This document shows, in pieces, positions 1-5,015 of a DNA stretch of 6,363 nucleotides. The notes below the pieces were generated by a model. It saw nothing but the letters and a program-made list of their open reading frames with translations, did not search any database and was not told the DNA's origin. The position numbers were made by a program, and so were the translations under genes. Source of the DNA: an uncultured Bacteroidales bacterium (GTDB lineage: Bacteria > Bacteroidota > Bacteroidia > Bacteroidales > UBA932). The stretch is taken from assembly GCA_945874815.1 (NCBI GenBank), contig CAMCIE010000088.1:1-6363 (forward strand). The letters run 5' to 3'. Within the stretch, counting starts at the first letter, position 1, and each line of letters starts with the position of its first letter.

Positions 1-1019
1 CGGAAATTCTCCGCCCCGTACGTCCCCTCTTCCTCGGAATATTTGAATGCACCGAGCCTTTCAATCCTGGCTTCTTTGACGAAGTCGAGAAGTTCGTTGA
101 ACTCCTTCACGCCTTCTCCCGGATGGCCGACAATCATCGTAGTTCTCAGCACGACTCCGGGAACCTCCTCGCGCATCTTGCGGATAAGCTCCCTTGTCCA
201 GGCACCATCCACATTCCTGTGCATGTTGTCGAGTACTTTATCGGAAATATGCTGGAGAGGAATATCCATATACCGGCACACCTTGGGATTGTTTGCCATC
301 TGGTCAAGCACATCCTCAGGGAATGAAGCCGGATAAGAATAATGGATGCGGATCCATTCGATTCCTTCCACCTGAGAGAGCTTCTCAAGCAGCTCGGCAA
401 GAGCCCTCCTGCGGTAAAGGTCCAGACCGTAATATGTCGTATCCTGAGCAATTATGATAAGTTCCTTCACACCCTTGGCGGCAAGAGACCGGGCCTCCTC
501 CACAAGGGTTTCCATAGGAACGGATTTATGAGCTCCGCGGATGAAAGGTATCGCGCAATATGAGCACCTCCTGTCACAGCCCTCGGAAATCTTCAGATAA
601 GCATAATGCGAAGCGCCTGTTAGTCTGCGTGCTGAATTTGCCTTTGAATCAGGAACGGCTCCAATTGCCTTGATTACAGAGACTATATCCCTGGCACCCA
701 GCCACTTGTCCACTTCTGGAATAAGTTCGGGAAGTTCATGGGCATAGCGCTGCGCAAGGCATCCGAAGACTATAATCTGCCCTACCTCTCCCCTTTTCTT
801 TCTTTCGACAGCCTCAAGGATGGCATTCACGGATTCCTCCTTCGCATCCCCGATGAATCCGCATGTGTTGATAAGGAGCACGTCTGCATGCACAGTCATA
901 TCATCCTCAGGCAGAATCTCATACAGAGACTCTGCATAAGGAAGGATATGTTCAGTGTCCACCTTGTTCTTCGAACAGCCAAGGGTGAGGGTCTGAAGTG
1001 TTTTCTTTGAATCAGCCAT
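1..1019 (-). CDS. rimO: Ribosomal protein S12 methylthiotransferase RimO (3' end cut by window edge)
   Basis: This radical-SAM enzyme adds a methylthio group to the beta carbon of a conserved aspartate in ribosomal protein S12 (E. coli Asp88), using SAM and two 4Fe-4S clusters, in the cytoplasm. I translated 339 codons from the ATG at 1019; the frame is still open at base 1. The N-terminal UPF0004 domain has its three cluster cysteines: C15 in LGCSKNKVD, C53 in NTCGF and C87 in FGCLAQRY. The radical-SAM CX3CX2C motif is C148/C152/C155 in KISEGCDRRCSYCAIPFIRG. The LKISEGC form and the downstream YMDIPLQHIS and RTTMIVGHPGE motifs favour RimO over its tRNA-modifying relative MiaB. The family is usually about 430 aa, so roughly the last 95 residues, including the TRAM domain, lie outside. 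Its ATG shares one base with the TAA of the DUF5606 gene (TAATG), which implies translational coupling. No frameshift is seen. Confidence 0.95.
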   Translation of the reverse strand, partial: MADSKKTLQTLTLGCSKNKVDTEHILPYAESLYEILPEDDMTVHADVLLINTCGFIGDAKEESVNAILEAVERKKRGEVGQIIVFGCLAQRYAHELPELIPEVDKWLGARDIVSVIKAIGAVPDSKANSARRLTGASHYAYLKISEGCDRRCSYCAIPFIRGAHKSVPMETLVEEARSLAAKGVKELIIIAQDTTYYGLDLYRRRALAELLEKLSQVEGIEWIRIHYSYPASFPEDVLDQMANNPKVCRYMDIPLQHISDKVLDNMHRNVDGAWTRELIRKMREEVPGVVLRTTMIVGHPGEGVKEFNELLDFVKEARIERLGAFKYSEEEGTYGAENF

Positions 1020-1456
1020 TATTCCTGTGCAGCTTCTTCCTGCTCCTGTGATTCTGAATCATGATCTTCGAAGTCGAGGGAAGCATATTTCTTCAGTGCA
1101 TTGTACCACTCCACGACCTTCTTCATGTGAGATACGTAGAATCTGTCGCGGTCATAGTTCGGAAGGGCTTTCTCAAAGAGCGCCTTGAGCTGTGCGGCAT
1201 CTGATTTGGCAGACGGAGCATCAGCATCGCCGAGCACCTCTTTCAAGTTGAGGAATACCTGTTTGAGCTTTACTTCCTCCTCATCAGTATAGATTGAAAT
1301 ATCCTCAAGGGAAGTAATCTTGCTTGTGATACCGATGCAAGTACGTTTCTTGTCAGCAAGAGCCTCGACGATGGCACCGTTTCTTGCCTGTGATATATAA
1401 AGGAAAAGTCCGCTCTGACCTGATACTGTCAGAATTTTTGAAAGATCTGTTTTCAT
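1019..1456 (-). CDS. DUF5606 family protein of unknown function
   Basis: This 145-aa protein resembles the DUF5606 family, which I know from Bacteroidota genomes and which has no established function. Recognisable stretches are the start (LSKILTVSGQSGLFLYISQ, about residues 5-23), the middle (SLEDISIYTDEEEVKL, about 49-64) and LPNYDRDRFYVSHMKKVVEWYN (about 98-119). The last 20 or so residues are mostly Asp, Glu, Ser and Gln and probably disordered. There is no signal peptide or membrane segment, so it is presumably cytoplasmic. The start codon lies inside an 11-bp direct repeat and directly beside a row of palindromes (1465-1582), so its translation may depend on RNA folding. It is coupled to rimO by a 1-nt stop/start overlap. 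A role connected with ribosomes or RNA is only a guess from that neighbour. The family call is from memory of homologues. Confidence 0.85.
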   Translation of the reverse strand: MKTDLSKILTVSGQSGLFLYISQARNGAIVEALADKKRTCIGITSKITSLEDISIYTDEEEVKLKQVFLNLKEVLGDADAPSAKSDAAQLKALFEKALPNYDRDRFYVSHMKKVVEWYNALKKYASLDFEDHDSESQEQEEAAQE

Positions 1457-1461
1457 ACTAT
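1451..1461. repeat. 11-bp direct repeat, copy 1 (covers the DUF5606 start codon)
   Basis: TTTCATACTAT occurs here and again, identically, at 1589-1599. Read on the minus strand this is ATAGTATGAAA, and its ATG (1456-1454) is the DUF5606 start. The two copies bracket the row of hairpins between them, like a target-site duplication. Alternatively, this copy is simply one arm of the imperfect palindrome 1453-1502. Confidence 0.7.
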
Positions 1462-1502
1462 CAAAAAATTTTTACATTTATAAAAATTTTGTGAGAGTAT
1501 GA
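1453..1502. repeat. Imperfect palindrome spanning the DUF5606 start codon (contains a perfect 10-bp hairpin at 1465-1490)
   Basis: The inner stem is perfect: AAAATTTTTA (1465-1474) pairs with TAAAAATTTT (1481-1490) around a 6-nt loop. The pairing extends outward through TCA/TGA (1461-1463 with 1492-1494) and TCATACT/AGTATGA (1453-1459 with 1496-1502), giving 20 pairs and two mismatches over 22-nt arms. In the minus-strand transcript the outer arm contains the DUF5606 AUG. The right arm overlaps the next stem-loop (1491-1529), so the full palindrome and that stem-loop cannot form together. It lacks a GC-rich stem followed by a U tract, so it is not a classic terminator. Confidence 0.75.
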
Positions 1503-1529
1503 TAGCCGTTCGCTATCGCTCACTCTCAC
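1491..1529. repeat. Stem-loop in the coaE–DUF5606 gap (middle of three)
   Basis: The outer stem is GTGAGAGT (1491-1498) with ACTCTCAC (1522-1529). After a small internal loop (AT against GCTC) comes the inner stem GATAGC (1501-1506) with GCTATC (1512-1517), closed by a 5-nt loop. That makes 14 pairs within 39 nt. It directly abuts the hairpins on both sides. In the coaE direction it is followed by AAAATTTTTATAAA rather than an uninterrupted T tract, so termination is possible but not clear. Confidence 0.8.
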
Positions 1530-1530
1530 G

Positions 1531-1582
1531 ATGAAAATCATTTGATATCGCCCTTGGGCGAAAATATATCAAAGATTTTCAT
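1531..1582. repeat. Long stem-loop in the coaE–DUF5606 gap (coaE-proximal)
   Basis: Three stacked stems total 22 pairs: ATGAAAATC (1531-1539) with GATTTTCAT (1574-1582), TTTGATAT (1541-1548) with ATATCAAA (1566-1573), and CGCCC (1549-1553) with GGGCG (1556-1560). Only a 1-nt bulge (1540) and a 5-nt bulge (1561-1565) interrupt them. This is the longest inverted repeat in the window. No T tract follows on either strand, so it looks more like a palindromic repeat element or a structured leader than a Rho-independent terminator. Confidence 0.82.
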
Positions 1583-1588
1583 GTTCGG

Positions 1589-1599
1589 TTTCATACTAT
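1589..1599. repeat. 11-bp direct repeat, copy 2
   Basis: Second exact copy of TTTCATACTAT, 138 bp from copy 1 and 15 nt from the coaE stop codon. Its minus-strand ATG (1594-1592) lies 20 nt after coaE, equal to the yajC/ybbR spacing and a normal intra-operon distance. That ATG opens only an 18-codon frame ending with TGA at 1540-1538. It may mark where the DUF5606 gene originally started. Confidence 0.65.
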
Positions 1600-1614
1600 A
1601 ATTATTCTGTTTTA

Positions 1615-2220
1615 CTAATTATCAATCAATTGTTTATCTTCAAGCTGCCTGACAACGGCTCTGACTCTTTGTTCCAGTTCTTCAAGGCTGCAGTCCGAAT
1701 CGATCCTGAAGCTTATCCGTGCACATTCATCCTGTGTAAGCCTTTGGTTTTCCATCCTCGAAAGCACCTTCTCTTCAGGAAGATCGTCGCGCTTGCAGGC
1801 TCTTTCAAGCCTCACCTGCTGAGGAGCATCGACATAAATCACATCGTCGCCGAAAGCATCGAAATATCTCTTCTGAAGGATGGTGGCAGACTCGAAAATT
1901 ACAACCTCCGCACCTGAAGCAAACTCACTGAAGTCCTGCATCAGAACCGGGAACACAAGGCTTTCTACCATCTCCAGGGCAGCCCTGTCGCTGAATATCC
2001 TTCCGGCAAGCAATGACGGCACAAAACACCCCTTCTCATCCCTAAGGCTGCATCCGAGCCTATTTTCAATCCTTTCAACAAGTACCGGATATCTGTCATA
2101 CAAAGCCTTGACTCTCGAATCGGAATCATACTGGCAGACATAGCCCAATCTGTGCAATATCCTGCACACCTCGGTCTTGCCGCTTCCGATGCCCCCTGTC
2201 ACTATCCAGACCCTCATCAT
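1615..2220 (-). CDS. coaE: Dephospho-CoA kinase
   Basis: CoaE phosphorylates the 3'-hydroxyl of the ribose of dephospho-CoA with ATP, the last step of coenzyme A synthesis, in the cytoplasm. The 201-aa length fits the family (E. coli 206 aa). The P-loop is GGIGSGKT at residues 9-16, the DSD motif is at 32-34 (DAD in many homologues), E110 sits in FES, and the lid-region RDD is at 144-146, followed by EKVLSRMENQ. One departure is SLVFP at about 87-91, where I would expect a His before the Pro (LVHP or similar). The start at 2220 overlaps the ybbR stop as ATGA. A second ATG follows at once, so the protein could begin one residue later; the overlap favours coupling with ybbR either way. The stop is followed by the hairpin-filled gap before DUF5606. 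Confidence 0.95.
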   Translation of the reverse strand: MMRVWIVTGGIGSGKTEVCRILHRLGYVCQYDSDSRVKALYDRYPVLVERIENRLGCSLRDEKGCFVPSLLAGRIFSDRAALEMVESLVFPVLMQDFSEFASGAEVVIFESATILQKRYFDAFGDDVIYVDAPQQVRLERACKRDDLPEEKVLSRMENQRLTQDECARISFRIDSDCSLEELEQRVRAVVRQLEDKQLIDN

Positions 2221-3188
2221 CTTTCCTCAACAAGACATTGGATGATGGCAGGTTCAGAATCATAATCCAGCACCCCTTTCGGCATATCTATCTTCACGGC
2301 ATATTTTCCGCTCAATGAAGATGCGATGTCACTGTAAGGAATGTGGACGGTCATGTTCTCGAAAGGATCGGATTCGATAGGAAATCTGCATTTCAGGGAC
2401 ATCCGGACCGATGAAGGCACGACAATCACCTCCTTTCCTGCCGGAGTATCATCCACAACAACAGGAACAACTGAGTTCATCTGGACATATCTTGTCACTC
2501 CCACAGAATAACTTACCTGGGATGCCGACATCCTGATTCCTTTGACAGACTCAATCTGGACAAGGCCACGCTCATCGGAATCAAGGTCATACAGCCTTAT
2601 GGCCTTTGTGTTGACCTGTGTGATGTTGTCAAGAAGAAAAGCCTCACCATAGACCGTCACCGAATCGGGGACAAGATCGATGGAGCCGCTTTCCATATAT
2701 TGCTGTTTAAAGGTGAACGAATGTACCGGATTGACAGCCACCCGTTTATGCCTCACTTCAGGATGTCTGAAAAACAGAGTGTCAGTGATGAAATAATCGA
2801 CATTTACATCGTTGCCATATATAAGATGGGCATATTCCATAAGGTCGGACGACTTCACATAATACATGTCAGCGGAGTCGTATTCCATCACGGCAGGGTT
2901 GAATTCCACCTCCACAACCTTCTTGTCTTCCCTGAGCTTGGACCTGATCAGATTATATCCCCTGGTACGGCATCTGGCTATCACGTCACACTTATTCGCC
3001 GATTTGTCTGAATGTCCGTCGATATTGCACTTTGACACAATGGTAACTTTCAGATAATCAGTATAGTTAAGCGACAGATTATGTATGATCCAGATACTGA
3101 ACGCCAACAGGAGGGCAAGCAGAAAGACTGCAAAATCCCTCCCGTTTATATGGAATGATTCAAGAAGCTTGTTGAGCAGCTGTTTCAT
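2217..3188 (-). CDS. YbbR-like (CdaR family) membrane-anchored protein
   Basis: This 323-aa protein has a short basic cytoplasmic N-terminus and one membrane segment (about residues 19-38, FAVFLLALLLAFSIWIIHNL). The rest is probably extracytoplasmic and beta-rich. YbbR-type repeats are suggested by the block around 148-205, with PDSVTVYG at 174-181 followed by LDNITQVNTKAI, and by a second block starting near VVPVVVDDTPAG (about residue 243 onward). In Firmicutes the relative CdaR (YbbR) binds and tunes the diadenylate cyclase CdaA. No cdaA lies in this window, and the repeats are diverged, so transferring that role is uncertain. In Bacteroidota a YbbR protein between yajC and coaE is a recurring arrangement, as I recall it. 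It starts 20 nt after yajC and overlaps coaE by 4 nt, so the three are probably cotranscribed. Confidence 0.85.
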   Translation of the reverse strand: MKQLLNKLLESFHINGRDFAVFLLALLLAFSIWIIHNLSLNYTDYLKVTIVSKCNIDGHSDKSANKCDVIARCRTRGYNLIRSKLREDKKVVEVEFNPAVMEYDSADMYYVKSSDLMEYAHLIYGNDVNVDYFITDTLFFRHPEVRHKRVAVNPVHSFTFKQQYMESGSIDLVPDSVTVYGEAFLLDNITQVNTKAIRLYDLDSDERGLVQIESVKGIRMSASQVSYSVGVTRYVQMNSVVPVVVDDTPAGKEVIVVPSSVRMSLKCRFPIESDPFENMTVHIPYSDIASSLSGKYAVKIDMPKGVLDYDSEPAIIQCLVEER

Positions 3189-3208
3189 CTTCGAACTGGA
3201 AGCGCGGA

Positions 3209-3529
3209 CTATTTGCCCGGCTGCTCAGCAAAATCCTTTACAAGCGCGTTTTTGCTGACGCGGATCTTAACGTTGTTGTCCACTTCCATGAGGATTGACT
3301 CCTCCCTGATCTCGACAACGGTTCCGAAGATACCACCGATTGTAACGACTTTGTCGCCTTTCTTGAGAGACTTACGGAAATTATCGAGCTCCTTCTGCTG
3401 CTTTCTCTGTGGACGGATCATGAAAAACCACATGACTACGAAAACAAGGGCAAGCATAATCCACATGGACCAGCTGCTTCCAGCCTGAGGAGCTGCTGCC
3501 TGAGCAGGCAATAAATACAAAATGTTCAT
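3209..3529 (-). CDS. yajC: Preprotein translocase accessory subunit YajC
   Basis: YajC is a small inner-membrane protein that associates with SecD and SecF of the Sec export machinery. This one has 106 aa, close to E. coli's 110. Residues 1-20 form a short Ala/Pro-rich N-terminus, about 21-38 are a single membrane helix (SMWIMLALVFVVMWFFMI), and the family signature RPQRKQQKE follows at 39-47. The C-terminal cytoplasmic part has the typical LKKGDKVVTIGGIFGTVVEI block (about 55-74) and a small beta domain. The gene follows nusB by 39 nt and precedes ybbR by 20 nt. secDF is not in the window. No separate promoter is evident in the 39-nt gap, so expression from the nusB promoter is likely. Confidence 0.95.
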   Translation of the reverse strand: MNILYLLPAQAAAPQAGSSWSMWIMLALVFVVMWFFMIRPQRKQQKELDNFRKSLKKGDKVVTIGGIFGTVVEIREESILMEVDNNVKIRVSKNALVKDFAEQPGK

Positions 3530-3568
3530 TTTTCTATAATAATTAAAGTGTTATCCATTGATTCGGGA

Positions 3569-4528
3569 TTATCTGACCCCTTTTCCAGTCTTGATGATTT
3601 CGCCGTCGCGGACCATCTTCTGGACGAGGTTATCGAGGATGCCGTTTACGAATGAACGGCTCTTCGGGGTACCGAAGAATTTGGAAATCTCGACATATTC
3701 GTTGAGAGTGACCTTGACCGGAATCTCCGGGAAAGAAACAGCCTCTGCAAGTCCCATGACGATGAGAACCACATCGGTTGAGAAAAGCCTGTCTTTTTCC
3801 CATCCCTGGACTGATTCAGCTATCATTCCGGAATATTTCTTATAGTTTGCAAATGAAGACCTGAGCAATTTCTTCACGAAGAGCTTGTCGCTTTCAACAT
3901 CCGACCCGGCAAGCATGTCGCTCTGATACAGAGGAGGCAATTTCCATTGCTGTCCGCCGGCGAGTGACTTGAATGTGCGGCAGCACCAGGTCAGGGCATA
4001 TCCGAGGTCGTCATTCCAGTTGATGGACTTTTCTTCCAGCAGACGCTCGATTTCCTCGCACTCATCTATCTCCTGCTCAAATATCCTGGTGAAAAGACGG
4101 CAGTCTTCGGCAAGAGATTTCTTCGGAGAGGCCATGTACTCGGAATAATAGTCGCTGGACTGGACCTTGGTCAGTATCTTCTTCAGCAGAAGGTCATACT
4201 GGTCCCATGAAAATTTCTTCTTGGCATATATTTTCTGGAAATCGACATCGTTGTCCAAAAGTGTGGCAAGAGCATTCTCTGCAAATTTCATATTCGGATT
4301 CCTTTCCTCCTCAGTCGGGTTGAATTTGCCCTTTGCGGCTTCTATCCTTTCAGCGGCCGTCCTGGTCAGAGGACTGACAAGTCCGAGCATGAAAAGATAC
4401 AAATCTCTGGTTGCCTCGCAGGACTGCTCAAGCTGGACCTCTGCTTCCGCCAAACTCATCTTCTCAGTCAAAGCATTGGCATACAGGACTTTGAAGGCTT
4501 TTATCCTTAATATTCTTCTGTTAAGCAT
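3569..4528 (-). CDS. nusB: Transcription antitermination factor NusB (long Bacteroidota form)
   Basis: NusB binds the boxA element of rRNA leader transcripts together with NusE (ribosomal protein S10) and helps RNA polymerase read through terminators. At 319 aa it is more than twice the E. coli length (139 aa). The familiar parts sit at the two ends: MLNRRILRIKAFKVLYANAL (1-20) matches the N-terminal helix, and about 218-304 matches the rest, with PVKVTLNEYVEISKFFGT and SRSFVNGILDN (290-300). Between them, about 150 mainly helical, charged residues form an insertion that I recall as usual in Bacteroidota NusB. No frameshift or internal stop is seen. It is the first gene of the minus-strand block, with a TATCTTTG -7 box 23-30 nt upstream of the ATG. 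What the insertion does is unknown to me. Confidence 0.92.
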   Translation of the reverse strand: MLNRRILRIKAFKVLYANALTEKMSLAEAEVQLEQSCEATRDLYLFMLGLVSPLTRTAAERIEAAKGKFNPTEEERNPNMKFAENALATLLDNDVDFQKIYAKKKFSWDQYDLLLKKILTKVQSSDYYSEYMASPKKSLAEDCRLFTRIFEQEIDECEEIERLLEEKSINWNDDLGYALTWCCRTFKSLAGGQQWKLPPLYQSDMLAGSDVESDKLFVKKLLRSSFANYKKYSGMIAESVQGWEKDRLFSTDVVLIVMGLAEAVSFPEIPVKVTLNEYVEISKFFGTPKSRSFVNGILDNLVQKMVRDGEIIKTGKGVR

Positions 4529-4550
4529 AACAATTGGTTGAATTTTTATG

Positions 4551-4558
4551 CAAAGATA
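4551..4558 (-). promoter_or_regulatory. Putative -7 box of the nusB operon promoter
   Basis: On the minus strand this reads TATCTTTG, an exact match to the Bacteroidota -7 consensus TAnnTTTG, with an expected start of transcription near 4544 and a leader of about 16 nt. No clear TTG-type -33 element is visible at the usual spacing. The assignment rests on the -7 box and its position. Confidence 0.7.
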
Positions 4559-4581
4559 TATTCATTTTTCAGAATAATTCC

Positions 4582-4589
4582 TATCTTTG
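4582..4589 (+). promoter_or_regulatory. Putative -7 box of the DUF3276 gene promoter
   Basis: TATCTTTG matches TAnnTTTG exactly and lies 27 nt before the ATG at 4617, predicting a leader of about 20 nt that is A-rich next to the start (TAAAAAAAGATAAGCT). The -33 region is AT-rich without a clean TTG. With the oppositely oriented box at 4551-4558 it forms an 8-bp inverted repeat 23 bp apart, so the two core promoters overlap. Confidence 0.7.
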
Positions 4590-4616
4590 TAGAGATTTAG
4601 TAAAAAAAGATAAGCT

Positions 4617-4961
4617 ATGTATAGTGAGGATTTTGATGGGGCTAACGCTCAGGAGCGTTCCGGTGAGGACATCTGGTCAAAACCAGTAAGAGCCGGAAAA
4701 CGTACTTACTTTTTTGATGTCAAAGCGACTAAAGGAAACGACTATTACCTTACAATCACCGAGAGCAAGCGTAAAGTTGACCCAAGCGGACATTTTTCTT
4801 ATGACAAACACAAGATATTCCTTTATAAGGAAGATTTTGAGAAATTCGCCGAAGGACTGGAAGAGGTAATAAACTACATAAAGACAAATTGCATAAAGGA
4901 CAGTGACGAGGCGAGAGAAGAAGGTGGTTCGTTCACCGATGTTGATTTTGAAGAACTTTAA
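4617..4961 (+). CDS. DUF3276 (PUR-domain) nucleic-acid-binding protein
   Basis: This 114-aa protein fits the DUF3276 family, whose members have a PUR-repeat fold related to eukaryotic Pur-alpha and bind single-stranded DNA or RNA. Their cellular role in Bacteroidota is not settled. The core starts with KRTYFFDVKATKGNDYYLTITESKR (residues 28-52), which would form the beta-sheet. The helix follows in HKIFLYKEDFEKFAEGLEEVINYIK (65-89). The C-terminus after about 94 is acidic and probably flexible. There is no signal peptide or membrane segment. A single PUR repeat this short would be expected to act as a dimer, which is inference from the family. The gene has its own promoter, divergent from nusB, and a strong hairpin after its stop codon. 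Confidence 0.88.
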   Translation: MYSEDFDGANAQERSGEDIWSKPVRAGKRTYFFDVKATKGNDYYLTITESKRKVDPSGHFSYDKHKIFLYKEDFEKFAEGLEEVINYIKTNCIKDSDEAREEGGSFTDVDFEEL

Positions 4962-4967
4962 TTACAG

Positions 4968-5001
4968 AATATGGATTGGCTCGCATGAACCAATCCATAT
5001 T
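4968..5001 (+). terminator. Probable terminator or attenuator hairpin after the DUF3276 gene
   Basis: AATATGGATTGG (4968-4979) pairs perfectly with CCAATCCATATT (4990-5001) around a 10-nt loop, starting 6 nt after the stop codon. The following bases, TCATTACAAG, are a poor U tract, so termination may be partial. Transcription reading through would enter nadE, whose ATG is 14 nt downstream. It could also be an RNA-stability or processing structure. Confidence 0.6.
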
Positions 5002-5015
5002 TCATTACAAGCATC

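Noticed and set aside
738..1010. Plus-strand 90-aa open frame
   Set aside because: Lies wholly antisense to rimO, whose frame shows all six iron-sulfur cysteines and family motifs; it matches no family I know.
1465..1529. Classic Rho-independent terminator for coaE
   Set aside because: The stem 1491-1529 is followed by AAAATTTTTATAAA rather than an immediate T run, and the whole gap is made of stacked palindromes, so a simple terminator does not explain it.
1538..1594. 18-codon minus-strand frame (MKPNMKIFDIFSPKGDIK) as a leader peptide or small gene
   Set aside because: It is very short, lies almost entirely within the long palindrome, which constrains its codons, and has no ribosome binding site. 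It is better explained as a remnant start from the repeat duplication or as chance.
1630..2143. Plus-strand open frames of 95 and 87 aa opposite coaE
   Set aside because: Antisense to a clear coaE with P-loop and RDD motifs; no recognisable domain or start signal.
4167..4541. Plus-strand 124-aa frame with hydrophobic stretches opposite nusB
   Set aside because: It is a shadow of the nusB coding strand, where frequent Lys and Glu codons read as Phe, Leu and Ser. It also runs through the nusB promoter region.
4943..4950. TGATTTTG as a -7 box for nadE
   Set aside because: One mismatch to TAnnTTTG at the key A, inside the DUF3276 coding region, no -33 partner, and transcription would begin upstream of the hairpin.
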